From the NCBI GenBank assembly GCA_965225735.1, contig CBDDBN010000001.1, forward strand, positions 1 through 64,000: a DNA stretch of 64,000 nucleotides. Direction: 5' to 3'. Shown here piece after piece: positions 1-7,804 of this stretch. The position numbers and the translations under genes are program-made. The first letter of the stretch is position 1. Every line of letters starts with the position of its first letter. The notes below the pieces were generated by a model. It saw only the letters and a program-made list of their open reading frames with translations. It was not told the origin of the DNA and searched no databases. Origin of the DNA: Denitrobaculum sp965225735. Its GTDB lineage: Bacteria; Pseudomonadota; Alphaproteobacteria; Kiloniellales; Kiloniellaceae.

Positions 1-654
1 TTGGCCACCGGTGAGCTGCCGCTGCACTGAAATGTAGTTCTCAACGCCTTGGGCGCCGACCAGCAGATGCTGCTGATTGAAGACCATCGCCGGCACGCCC
101 TGGATCCCGCGGGACGTCCAGAACTGCTCTTCCTGGCGGATCTTCTCCGCATAGCGGCCGTCGGCGAGCACGGTGAGTGCTTCTTCCCGCGCCAGCCCGA
201 TTTCCGCGGCGGCATCCGCGAGCACCTCGGGATCGTCGACATTGCGGCGATGGGTGAAGAAGCTGCTGAAGAGCGCCATCTTGAGGTCGTGCTGCCGTCC
301 CTGGGTGCCGGCCCAGTGCAGGAGTTGATGCGCCTTGAAGGTATTGTACATGCGCATGTCGTCGGCGTAGTTGAAGGTGAAGCCCAGATCGGCACCCAGT
401 TGAGTGAGGCGCGCACGGGCTTTCACACTGTCTTCGGGTGACGTGCCGTATTTGCGGGCGATGTGCTCGCGCAGGTTCTCGCCCTCCGGCGGCATATCGG
501 GATTGAGTTCGAAGGGATGCCAGAAGACCTGCGCCGAGACACCGGTGACGGCCATGGCCTGTTCGAATTGTTTGAAGCCGATGAGACACCAGGGGCAGAC
601 CACGTCGGAGATAATGTCCAGGCGCAGATCGGCAGTCGCTTTTTCTTCCGTCAT
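1..654 (-). CDS. DsbA-family oxidoreductase (FrnE-like), 3' end cut by window
   Basis: Reading the minus strand from the ATG at 654-652 gives 218 codons that stay open to base 1, so the C-terminus lies outside the window. The N-terminus has a thioredoxin-fold strand followed by the redox motif CPWC (about residues 20-23, in DVVCPWCLIGF). The middle is the helical insertion usual in the 2-hydroxychromene-2-carboxylate isomerase/FrnE group, and the cis-Pro region appears as GIQGVPAMVF. There is no signal peptide, so it is probably a cytoplasmic thiol-disulfide or glutathione-linked enzyme. It lies 32 bp downstream of a glutathione S-transferase on the same strand, which fits a thiol-stress pair. 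The exact substrate cannot be told. Confidence 0.88.
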   Translation of the reverse strand, partial: MTEEKATADLRLDIISDVVCPWCLIGFKQFEQAMAVTGVSAQVFWHPFELNPDMPPEGENLREHIARKYGTSPEDSVKARARLTQLGADLGFTFNYADDMRMYNTFKAHQLLHWAGTQGRQHDLKMALFSSFFTHRRNVDDPEVLADAAAEIGLAREEALTVLADGRYAEKIRQEEQFWTSRGIQGVPAMVFNQQHLLVGAQGVENYISVQRQLTGGQ

Positions 655-686
655 CGGCGTTTCCTCTTCTGACTTGCCGGCGGGGC

Positions 687-1397
687 TCACTCCGGATCTT
701 TGAAGCGGGCAGCATTTTCCTTGGCCGCCGCCTCGATGTCGCCTTTGCCGAAGGCCGAGGGGCGCGGCTCGGGCAGTTGCAGGGCTTCTTGTGTCTTGGG
801 CCGGGCGTCGATCCGGTCGAACCAGGCCTGCAGGTGCTCCAGGCCCTCGATCGAGACCGTAGCCCAGAAGTAGGAGCGCGCCCAAGGGTAGTTTGCCATA
901 TCGGCGATAGAATAATCGTGACCTGTCAGATACTCCCGCCCTGCCAGCCGTTTGTTGAGCACCTCGAGCAGGCGGCGGCTTTCATCCACGTAGCGCTTGA
1001 TGGCGTAGGGGACATCGTCGCCGTTTGGTTTGGCGATGCGCTGAAAGAACATGGCCTGACCCATCATGGGACCGATACCACCCATTTGAAACATCAGCCA
1101 TTGCAGCGTTTCGGAACGGATCTTGGGGTCGTGGGAAAGAAAGCGGTCGTACTTCTCCGCCAGGTACCAAAGGATGGCGCCCGACTCGAAAACGGCGAAG
1201 TTGTCGTTGCCCCGGTCGACAATGGTCGGGATGCGGCCGTTGGGGTTGAGCTTCAGGTAATCCGGCGCCTTCTGTTCCTTTTTCGCGAAGCTGATCGCTG
1301 TCATCTCGTAGTCGACCTCGGCTTCATGCAGGAAGATCAGCGGTTTCCAGCCGTTCATGGTGTTGGCGGTATAGAGGTGGATATCGGGCGGCGCCAT
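687..1397 (-). CDS. Glutathione S-transferase (Ure2p/YfcG-like)
   Basis: This 236-residue protein starts IHLYTANTMNGWKPLIFL, an N-terminal thioredoxin-like GST domain. It has the NPNGRIPTIVD segment with the cis-Pro and the ESGAILWYLAEKYDRF segment that binds the gamma-glutamyl part of glutathione. An all-helical C-terminal domain with SIADMANYPW (the N-capping-box region) follows. The layout matches Ure2p/YfcG/YghU-like GSTs, which reduce disulfides or peroxides with glutathione. The start at 1397 has an AGGGAG ribosome site just upstream. It is divergent from an HxlR regulator and probably co-transcribed with the DsbA-like gene. Confidence 0.9.
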   Translation of the reverse strand: MAPPDIHLYTANTMNGWKPLIFLHEAEVDYEMTAISFAKKEQKAPDYLKLNPNGRIPTIVDRGNDNFAVFESGAILWYLAEKYDRFLSHDPKIRSETLQWLMFQMGGIGPMMGQAMFFQRIAKPNGDDVPYAIKRYVDESRRLLEVLNKRLAGREYLTGHDYSIADMANYPWARSYFWATVSIEGLEHLQAWFDRIDARPKTQEALQLPEPRPSAFGKGDIEAAAKENAARFKDPE

Positions 1398-1500
1398 GTC
1401 TCTGCTCCCTTTGGAGGTCTATCGGCTCTTACGCTGTAGTAGCTGTTCGACGAGGGAACAAAAGTCAATTAGTATACTTTTTGTAACCTAGGAGATTTTT
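1398..1500. promoter_or_regulatory. Divergent GST / HxlR control region with AGTATACT palindrome
   Basis: The 103-bp gap between the divergent GST and HxlR genes holds the self-complementary octamer AGTATACT at 1471-1478, inside an AT-rich stretch just before the ribosome site of the regulator (about 1489-1494). HxlR-family proteins commonly bind short palindromes with a GTATAC-like core next to their own gene. The assignment as operator is inference. Confidence 0.45.
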
Positions 1501-1857
1501 ATGAGGGCGCGCGTCACAGAAACCGAAGACGGCCGGAAGCGGGTATTGGAAGCCTGTCTGGAGCCCTGTCCCATTGAACGGGGCATGCGGATCATCGGCG
1601 GCAAGTGGAAAGGCTCCATCCTCTGGCATCTCAAGGACGGTCCGGTCCGCTTCAACGATCTGTCCCGCATGCTGGGCGGCGCCAGCAAAAAGATGGTGAC
1701 CCAGCGCCTGAGGGAAATGGAGGAAAGCGGTCTGCTCAAACGCGATGTGATCAGCACGCGGCCGGTCGCGGTAACTTACGAGATCACGGACTTCGGGCGC
1801 TCTGCTCTTGGCGTTCTGGAAGAACTCAAGACCTGGTCAGAGGCGAAGAATATCTAA
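1501..1857 (+). CDS. HxlR-family transcriptional regulator
   Basis: This 118-residue winged-helix protein carries the HxlR signature CPIERGMRIIGGKWKGSILW (about residues 23-42), then the recognition helix in LGGASKKMVTQRLREMEESG and the wing/C-terminal segment VTYEITDFGRSAL. Several family members sense thiol-reactive or oxidative stress through the conserved N-terminal Cys, present here before PIERG. It is divergent from the GST/DsbA-like pair, so it plausibly controls them. The ATG at 1501 has a good upstream site (TAGGAG). Confidence 0.9.
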   Translation: MRARVTETEDGRKRVLEACLEPCPIERGMRIIGGKWKGSILWHLKDGPVRFNDLSRMLGGASKKMVTQRLREMEESGLLKRDVISTRPVAVTYEITDFGRSALGVLEELKTWSEAKNI

Positions 1858-1954
1858 CCGGGCTCCTGGCTGTGATAAGCTTGAACATCTGGTCAGGTAG
1901 TCCAACGGTGTCTGCGCCGCGTATAGATTTACAAAACGGGCGGAGGGGAGTGTC

Positions 1955-2527
1955 ATGGAAAAAAGTGAATCCACAGAGCCGCAGATGCGGCGGAGTATTC
2001 TTCTGTCTCTTGTGATGATGATCGCACCTGCCGTTGCCCAAGCCTGCGGCCCGGCCGTGGAAATCGAATTCACCGAGGGCGCGCCCAAGGACCGCTTCGA
2101 GATCCGCAACGTCAGCAACGGCGCCTGGGGCCTCACCTCGCTGTCGATCCAACTCGCGGGCTCAAAGGGCGATCTGGTTTTCGATACGGCGCCCGGCGGC
2201 GAAGGCCTCTCGGTTTACCAACCCTTTGAAGTGCGAAGCGGCGCGGCCGACGTCAGCTTGCGCGGCATACCGGTGGTGCGCGACGGGGACCGGGCCATGG
2301 ACCTAGAGTTCGACGCCTTTTGGTCTGGCAAGAATTTCGATTTCACGATCGATCTGGACGACCGCCTGCCGCTGTCCGAATACGGCCAGACTATGATCAG
2401 CGGTGCGGAGATCGAGGGCGCGGTTGTCATCGCAAGCTTCGTAGATCAGGACGGCGTCGCCTCGGTGCAGAAGGGCTCCTTTGGGTCGGATGCTCGGGCC
2501 GTGCTCAACGGCGGGACCTGCGCCTGA
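1955..2527 (+). CDS. Secreted protein of unknown function
   Basis: The 190-residue product has a charged N-terminus, a hydrophobic segment (RSILLSLVMMIAPAVAQA, about residues 13-30) and a plausible signal-peptidase I site after AQA. The mature part is predicted beta-rich, with only two Cys after the leader (one near position 31, one at the extreme C-terminus). The start at 1955 is fixed by a strong GGAGGGGAG site; an internal ATG at 1985 would give a shorter leader. It loosely resembles small proteins annotated in marine Alphaproteobacteria as aggregation factor core, but I cannot confirm this. It stands alone, 98 bp after the HxlR gene. Confidence 0.7.
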   Translation: MEKSESTEPQMRRSILLSLVMMIAPAVAQACGPAVEIEFTEGAPKDRFEIRNVSNGAWGLTSLSIQLAGSKGDLVFDTAPGGEGLSVYQPFEVRSGAADVSLRGIPVVRDGDRAMDLEFDAFWSGKNFDFTIDLDDRLPLSEYGQTMISGAEIEGAVVIASFVDQDGVASVQKGSFGSDARAVLNGGTCA

Positions 2528-2537
2528 GAGCCTCGTT

Positions 2538-2954
2538 CTAAGTTTTCGGCTCTCGGTTACTCTCGCTTTCGACCTCTTCTTTTTCCCATTCAGGTGAGTC
2601 TCTCAGTATCCGGCGAAGCTCGGCTTTCTTCGCCGCCTCTTCTTCCTGCTGCTGTAGACCCGGTGACTTATTCACAAAAAAGCTGATCATTGGCCGGCCC
2701 TGCAGGACATTGAACAAGGGCCCGAGCGGGAGCATCAGGACGATGAAGGTCGCCATGAAGTCGAAGTGGGGCCGGAGTAGCAGGGGAATGCCGATAGCGT
2801 ACCAGCAGAGGGCACAGATCATGAGGCCCGTATTCACGACGGGCCGCTCACGGTGCTTTCTCAGGATCCACCTAGCGGCGCGCTGGTAGAAATCGCTGAC
2901 CGTCATTACCAGGAAATACATCTGTCTCGCCGCTCCATCTGCTACCTGCTGCAT
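2538..2954 (-). CDS. Small membrane protein of unknown function
   Basis: The frame encodes up to 138 residues with two close hydrophobic spans (about residues 42-58 and 66-83, separated by LLRPHFDF). An acidic/basic coiled tail starting at QQQEEEAAKKAELRRIL follows. A Met at residue 17 (start about 2906) is a second possible start, and neither choice has a clear ribosome site. No family is recognised. The 5' part overlaps another open frame on the same strand (2872-3087), which raises the possibility of a frameshift or of overlapping genes. Confidence 0.6.
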   Translation of the reverse strand: MQQVADGAARQMYFLVMTVSDFYQRAARWILRKHRERPVVNTGLMICALCWYAIGIPLLLRPHFDFMATFIVLMLPLGPLFNVLQGRPMISFFVNKSPGLQQQEEEAAKKAELRRILRDSPEWEKEEVESESNREPKT

Positions 2955-3087
2955 GGTGATCTGATTTGCGCAGGATCGCTTCTATGCGGTCAAGTCCTTT
3001 CAGGCTGAGCTCACTCAAATCGGCAAGTTTCTGCAATTTCTGCTGTGGGATTCGCCCCCGCAGATTCTGCTTGCCTTCGTGCGCCAT
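2872..3087 (-). CDS. Doubtful small ORF overlapping the membrane-protein gene
   Basis: A 71-codon minus-strand frame whose first ~45 residues look protein-like: basic start, then amphipathic LQKLADLSELSLKGLDRIEAI. Its last ~25 residues look like random translation where it overlaps the next frame (2538-2954). It could be a separate short gene, or the true N-terminus of the membrane protein joined by a frameshift near 2950. There is no obvious ribosome site before 3087. Confidence 0.3.
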   Translation of the reverse strand: MAHEGKQNLRGRIPQQKLQKLADLSELSLKGLDRIEAILRKSDHHAAGSRWSGETDVFPGNDGQRFLPARR

Positions 3088-3097
3088 GAATGCGAAT

Positions 3098-3105
3098 TGT
3101 ATACA
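3098..3105. promoter_or_regulatory. Candidate GntR operator TGTATACA
   Basis: TGTATACA is a perfect palindrome in the 40-bp gap between the minus-strand ORF start (3087) and the FCD-type GntR gene (3128), within an AT-rich stretch. FCD GntR regulators often bind palindromes with a T-GTATAC-A core near their own promoter. Assignment is by position and sequence only. Confidence 0.45.
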
Positions 3106-3127
3106 TAATGTATTTTAAAGGTGTTTC

Positions 3128-3826
3128 ATGGCTGCCAACAAAAAGGACGACTGCCTGGCGCAGTTGAAGATGCGGATCCTGACGCTGGATATTGCCCCGG
3201 GGACGGTTCTCGACGAAACCGAGCTCTCGGAACAGTTCGGGCTGTCACGCACGCCCCTGCGGGAAATCTTTCAGCGTCTCTCCGGTGAGGGCTATCTGAG
3301 CCTGGAGGCGAACCGCGGCGCCAGCGTCTGTTCCATGGATCTCTCGGTGATGCGGATGTTCTTTCAGACCGCGCCCATGGTCTACGCCGCCGTCACCCGG
3401 CTGGCCGCCGAGCAGGCGCGGCCTGCACAGGTGACGCAGCTGAAGGAGGTCCAGCGGAGCTTCCGCAGGGCGGTTAAGGCCGAGGCGGCAGCCGACATGG
3501 CGATGTTCAATCACCGCTTTCACGAGCTGATCGGCAAGATGGCGGACAATCCTTATCTCTCGCCCAGCCTCAACCGGTTGCTGATCGACCACACGCGCAT
3601 GAGCCAGCTGTTCTACCGTCCGAAGACGCCGAAGGAGCGGGTGCTGGTGGAAGACGCCTGCAGCCAGCACGACGAAATCATCGAGGCGATTGAGAAGCAC
3701 GAACCCTCGCGCGCGGTCGAACTGACCCTCGATCATTGGAATCTCTCACGCGATCGGATCGAGCGTTTCGTGCAGCCCGATCCGCTCCCCCACGACCTCA
3801 ATCTCGAGACCGGAAATGCAGTTTGA
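3128..3826 (+). CDS. GntR-family regulator, FCD domain
   Basis: This 232-residue protein has an N-terminal winged helix-turn-helix (LGLSRTPLREI-like segment QFGLSRTPLREIFQRLSGEG, about residues 37-56) and an all-helical FCD effector domain. The latter includes MFNHRFHELIGKMADNPYL and a C-terminal QHDEIIEAIEKHEP, which carry the Asp/His metal-ligand positions of the family. FCD regulators usually respond to small organic acids and repress the neighbouring catabolic genes. Its stop overlaps the start of the lyase gene by 11 bp, so it is the first gene of the 3128-10146 cluster and its likely local regulator. Confidence 0.92.
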   Translation: MAANKKDDCLAQLKMRILTLDIAPGTVLDETELSEQFGLSRTPLREIFQRLSGEGYLSLEANRGASVCSMDLSVMRMFFQTAPMVYAAVTRLAAEQARPAQVTQLKEVQRSFRRAVKAEAAADMAMFNHRFHELIGKMADNPYLSPSLNRLLIDHTRMSQLFYRPKTPKERVLVEDACSQHDEIIEAIEKHEPSRAVELTLDHWNLSRDRIERFVQPDPLPHDLNLETGNAV

Positions 3827-4721
3827 AGGCATCTACACACCCGTCGTGACGCCGCATCATGCGGACTTCACGATCAACCGGGACGGCTTCGCGGAGACAA
3901 TCGAACATCTGATCGCCGCGGGTATCCAGGGCATAATCGTCGCGGGCACGACCGGCGAGTATTACGCCCAGACCGCCGAGGAACGGGTGACGATGATGAA
4001 GCTTTCCAAGGAGCTCATCAAAGGCCGGCTGCCGCTGATCATCGGCACCGGCGCGATCCGGACCGAGGACAGCGTCGGTTTCGCGGAAGCCGCCAAAGCG
4101 GTGGGCGCGGATGCGCTGCTGGTGGCGACGCCGCCCTACGCCTATCCGACCGGCCGGGAGATTGCGCTGCATGCCCTTGCCGTCGACCGGGCCGCGAACC
4201 TGCCGGTCATGCTCTACAACTATCCGGGCCGCATGTGCGTGAACATGGACGAGGCGACCCTCGACCGGCTCGGCCGCAGCCCCAACTTCTGCGCCATCAA
4301 GGAAAGCTCCGGCGACCCGAACCGCCTGCATATGCTGGCGCGGGACTATCCGCACATCCAGCTCTCCTGCGGCATGGACGATCAGGCGCTGGAGTTCTTC
4401 GCCTGGGGCGCGTGCTCCTGGGTCTGCGCCGGCTCCAACTTCGCGCCGGAAGCCCATAGCGCGCTCTACAAGGCCTGCGCGCTGGAAGGCGACTTCAACA
4501 AGGGCCGGCGGATTATGTCGGCCATGCTACCGCTCATGCGGGTGCTGGAGCAGGGCGGTAAGTTCGTCCAGTGTATCAAGCACGGCCTGACCCTGCGCGG
4601 CATCGATGCGGGCCCGCCGCGCAAACCTCTGCAGCCTCTGAACAAAGACGACAAACGCGAACTGGCGGAGGTGATCCGCACCATGAACGCGTCGATCGAG
4701 ATGATCGAAAAGGAATCGTGA
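3816..4721 (+). CDS. DHDPS/N-acetylneuraminate-lyase family aldolase or deaminase
   Basis: This 301-residue TIM-barrel protein shows the family marks: the GTTGEYY loop (about residues 46-52), the catalytic Tyr in LYNYPGRM and the Schiff-base Lys in CAIKESSGD. The family covers aldolases, dehydratases and the deaminase of hydroxyproline breakdown (HypD type). It is not likely to be the lysine-pathway DapA, because it sits between a GntR regulator and an aldehyde dehydrogenase in a catabolic operon. Context with the FAD oxidase and aldehyde dehydrogenase suggests it makes the semialdehyde precursor used by the next gene. The precise substrate is not known. Confidence 0.85.
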   Translation: MQFEGIYTPVVTPHHADFTINRDGFAETIEHLIAAGIQGIIVAGTTGEYYAQTAEERVTMMKLSKELIKGRLPLIIGTGAIRTEDSVGFAEAAKAVGADALLVATPPYAYPTGREIALHALAVDRAANLPVMLYNYPGRMCVNMDEATLDRLGRSPNFCAIKESSGDPNRLHMLARDYPHIQLSCGMDDQALEFFAWGACSWVCAGSNFAPEAHSALYKACALEGDFNKGRRIMSAMLPLMRVLEQGGKFVQCIKHGLTLRGIDAGPPRKPLQPLNKDDKRELAEVIRTMNASIEMIEKES

Positions 4722-4722
4722 G

Positions 4723-6231
4723 ATGACCGATCTGCTGACTCGCGAAGAATATGCTGCCATCGCCGCGGGGCTCGACTTTCCCCGCGCCGCCTTCATCGAC
4801 GGAAAGTTCCGGGCCGGGCGGGGTGGCAAGCTCACGACCGTGAACCCGGCGACCGGCGAGACTCTCTGTGAAATCGCTGCCTGCAACGCCAAGGACGTGG
4901 ACCTTGCGGTCAAGAAGGCGCGCGAGGCCTTCGAGCAGGGCCACTGGGCGAAACAGCATCCTTCGGCGCGCAAGGACGTGCTGATCCGGCTCTGCAAGCT
5001 CATCACTCGGAACCGGCGGGAGCTGGCGGTGATGGAGAGCCTGGACAGCGGCAAGCCGATCCGGGACTGCGAAGAAATCGATATCCCGGAGACCATTCAT
5101 ACGATCAAGTGGCACGCCGAGGCGATCGACAAGATCTACGACCAGACCGCCCCTAGCGGGGAGGAGGCCCTGGCCATCATCGTGCGCGAACCCATCGGCG
5201 TAGTGGCGGCCGTCCTGCCCTGGAACTTTCCGCTGCTGATGCTGGCCTGGAAGATCGGGCCGGCTCTGGCGGCGGGCAATTCGGTGATCGTGAAGCCGGC
5301 GGAGCAGACCTCACTGACGGCGCTCAGGCTCGCCGAACTGGCCATGGAAGCTGGTATCCCGAGCGGCGTGCTGCAGGTCCTGCCGGGCGACGGTCCCTCG
5401 GTGGGCGAGCCGCTGGGGCTGCATCCGGACGTGGATATGGTCAGCTTCACCGGCTCGACCGAAACCGGCCGGCGCTTCCTGCGCTATGCGGCGGACAGCA
5501 ACCTCAAGAAGGTGGTGCTGGAGTGCGGCGGCAAGAACCCGGCGATCGTGCTGGAGGACGCCGAGGATCTGGATCTGGTTGCGGGCCATGTGGTCAACGC
5601 GGCCTTCTGGAACATGGGTGAGAACTGCTCTGCCAACTCCCGGCTGATTGTCCACAAGTCCGTCAAGAAACCGTTGATGGAGCGCATCCTGGCGCGGACC
5701 CGGGACTGGAAGACCGGCGATCCGCTGGATCCGGCGAACCACCTGGGCGCGCTCATCGATGCAGAGCACTGCAAGAAGGTGAGTGCCTACCTGAAGACAG
5801 GCAGTAAGAGCGCCAAGGCTGTCACGGGCGGCAAGAGCAAAGGTAGCTTCGTGGAGCCGACCATCTACGACGGCGTGAAGCCGGGCGACAAGCTGGCCAA
5901 GGAGGAGATTTTCGGCCCGGTGCTTTCGGTGATTACCGTCGCCTCCTTCGAGGAAGCGATCGAGATCGCCAACGATACCGACTATGGTCTGGCCGCCTCC
6001 GTCTTCACGGCGAATGCCAAGAAGGCCATCCGCGCCGCGCGAGCGATCCGGGCCGGCACGGTGACCGTGAACTGCTACGGTGAAGGCGATATCTCGACAC
6101 CTTTCGGTGGCTACAAGCAGTCCGGCTTCGGCGGCCGCGACAACGGCCTCCATGCTCACGACCAATACACTGAGCTGAAGACCATCTGGATCGATCTGTC
6201 CGATTCCGCGCCCGAGGAGAGCGTAGGATGA
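4723..6231 (+). CDS. NAD(P)-dependent aldehyde dehydrogenase
   Basis: A 502-residue ALDH with all major motifs: VAAVLPWNFPLLMLAWKIGP, cofactor loop SFTGSTETGRRF, general-base Glu in LECGGKNPAIVLED, catalytic Cys in WNMGENCSANSRL (about residue 301) and KEEIFGPVLSV near the C-terminus. It is of the betaine-aldehyde/gamma-aminobutyraldehyde-like class in overall look. It begins 1 bp after the lyase stop, and its own stop overlaps the MttB-family start by 4 bp (ATGA), so translation is probably coupled. In this operon it would oxidise an aldehyde produced by the lyase or by the FAD oxidase. Confidence 0.93.
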   Translation: MTDLLTREEYAAIAAGLDFPRAAFIDGKFRAGRGGKLTTVNPATGETLCEIAACNAKDVDLAVKKAREAFEQGHWAKQHPSARKDVLIRLCKLITRNRRELAVMESLDSGKPIRDCEEIDIPETIHTIKWHAEAIDKIYDQTAPSGEEALAIIVREPIGVVAAVLPWNFPLLMLAWKIGPALAAGNSVIVKPAEQTSLTALRLAELAMEAGIPSGVLQVLPGDGPSVGEPLGLHPDVDMVSFTGSTETGRRFLRYAADSNLKKVVLECGGKNPAIVLEDAEDLDLVAGHVVNAAFWNMGENCSANSRLIVHKSVKKPLMERILARTRDWKTGDPLDPANHLGALIDAEHCKKVSAYLKTGSKSAKAVTGGKSKGSFVEPTIYDGVKPGDKLAKEEIFGPVLSVITVASFEEAIEIANDTDYGLAASVFTANAKKAIRAARAIRAGTVTVNCYGEGDISTPFGGYKQSGFGGRDNGLHAHDQYTELKTIWIDLSDSAPEESVG

Positions 6232-7787
6232 ACGCGCAGGCCGAAGTAAGAAGCTCCCGCCGCGGCGGCCGCGATGCCCGCCGTAGCGTGCGCAGCGACG
6301 TCCGCGAGTCCATGCTGCCGGGCCTCAAGCGCAACCTGCCGCTGGTCGAGCCCATGTCGCAGGAGCAGATCGAAAAGATCGACAAGGCCTCCATGGACAT
6401 CCTGGAGAACGTCGGCGTGGTCTTCCGGGACCCGGTGGCCATCGAGGACTGGAAAAAGGCTGGCGCCGAGGTGCGGGACGAAGACCGGGTTCACCTGGAC
6501 CGGGGCCTGGTCCGGGAGCTGATTAAGACCATCCCCAGCGACTTCACCTATCACGCGCGCGATCCCAAGAAGAACCTGCCGCTCGGCGGGCCGCGTTCGA
6601 TCTTCGTACCCATGACCGGCGCGCCCTACATGCGGGACCTGGAGGACAAGCGCCGGGGACCGACGCTCGACGATCTGGCGACTTTTCACAAGCTCGCCCA
6701 CATGGCGCCCGCGCTGCATTCCTCGGCGCACCATATCGTCGAGCCCATGGACCATGTGGTCGCGCATCGGCATCTGCGCATCACCTATTCCTCCATGAAG
6801 TATTCCGACAAGACCTTCATGGGCATGACCACCTCGCCGAAGAACGCCGAGGATGTGCTCGACATGTGCGAGATTCTCTTTGGCGCGGAATTTATGGAGA
6901 GCCACCCGGTGGTCACCGGGAACTGCAACGGCAACTCGCCGCTGGTCTGGGACGAGACCATGTTGGGGGCCATGCGCGCTTTCAACCGGCGCAATCAGCC
7001 GGTGCTCTGCTCGCCCTTCGTGCTGGGCGGCGCCAACACCCCGGCCTCGACGGCGGCGGCGGTGGCGCAGCTCAATGCAGAGGCGCTCTCGGCCCTTGCT
7101 TACACCCAGGTGATCCGCAAGGGCTGCCCGGCGATCTATGGCCACTACCTCTCGACGGTCTCCATGGCCAGTGGCGCGCCCATGGCCGGCACGCCGGAGA
7201 TCAGCCTGATGAACTTCATGATCGGGCAGATGGCGCGTTACTACGGCGTGCCCTGGCGGACCTCGAACACCCTGGGCGGTGCCAAGACCTTCGACGCCCA
7301 GGCCGGTTACGAGAGCGCCAGCACCCTGATGGCGGTCCTCATGGCGGGCGCGAACTACATCTGGCACTCGGCGGGCTGGAACGAGGCTGGCATGCACTGC
7401 TCCATCGCCAAATTCATGGTGGACGCGGAACAGTGTGCCATGGGCTACCGCATGGCCGAGGGCATCAAGTGGGACGACTTCGACGAGGCCATTTCGGCGG
7501 TCAGCGACATCGGCCCGGGCGGGCACTATCTGGGTCACGCCCACACCCTGGCCAAGTTCCAGGACGCCTTCTTCATGCCGAAGCTCTTCGACAACAACTC
7601 GGTCGAGCAGTGGATGGCGGACGGCTCCAAGGAGATCACCGAGCGTGCGCTTGAGGCCGCAAAGGCCTCCTTGAAGGCATACGAGGAGCCGAAGCTCGAT
7701 CCGGCGATCGACGAGGCGCTGCTCGACTACATCGCCCGGCGCGAGCGGGAAATACCGGCGGTCGACGCGCTGAACAACGAGCATTGA
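6228..7787 (+). CDS. Trimethylamine/betaine methyltransferase family (MttB-like, non-pyrrolysine)
   Basis: The 519-residue protein belongs to the MttB family (COG5598): N-terminal LDILENVGV-type helix (ASMDILENVGVVFRDPVAIE), then a TIM barrel with PFVLGGANTPASTAAAVAQ and a C-terminal YIARREREIPAVD. The frame has no internal TAG, so it lacks the pyrrolysine of true trimethylamine methyltransferases. Non-Pyl members characterised so far demethylate betaines such as glycine betaine or proline betaine onto a corrinoid protein. No corrinoid protein gene is in the window. It is flanked by an aldehyde dehydrogenase and an FAD amine oxidoreductase, consistent with stepwise breakdown of a methylated amine. 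The first ~25 residues are Arg-rich and probably flexible. Confidence 0.9.
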   Translation: MNAQAEVRSSRRGGRDARRSVRSDVRESMLPGLKRNLPLVEPMSQEQIEKIDKASMDILENVGVVFRDPVAIEDWKKAGAEVRDEDRVHLDRGLVRELIKTIPSDFTYHARDPKKNLPLGGPRSIFVPMTGAPYMRDLEDKRRGPTLDDLATFHKLAHMAPALHSSAHHIVEPMDHVVAHRHLRITYSSMKYSDKTFMGMTTSPKNAEDVLDMCEILFGAEFMESHPVVTGNCNGNSPLVWDETMLGAMRAFNRRNQPVLCSPFVLGGANTPASTAAAVAQLNAEALSALAYTQVIRKGCPAIYGHYLSTVSMASGAPMAGTPEISLMNFMIGQMARYYGVPWRTSNTLGGAKTFDAQAGYESASTLMAVLMAGANYIWHSAGWNEAGMHCSIAKFMVDAEQCAMGYRMAEGIKWDDFDEAISAVSDIGPGGHYLGHAHTLAKFQDAFFMPKLFDNNSVEQWMADGSKEITERALEAAKASLKAYEEPKLDPAIDEALLDYIARREREIPAVDALNNEH

Positions 7788-7804
7788 GCGGCCGGAGATA
7801 GTCG

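Noticed and set aside
6156..7784. A 542-codon open frame antisense to the MttB-family gene
   Set aside because: Shadow frame of a GC-rich gene: no family motifs, no ribosome site, and the plus strand has a clear MttB protein.
6228..7787. Possible pyrrolysine (in-frame TAG) in the MttB-like gene
   Set aside because: The frame is open over all 519 codons; it is a non-pyrrolysine family member.
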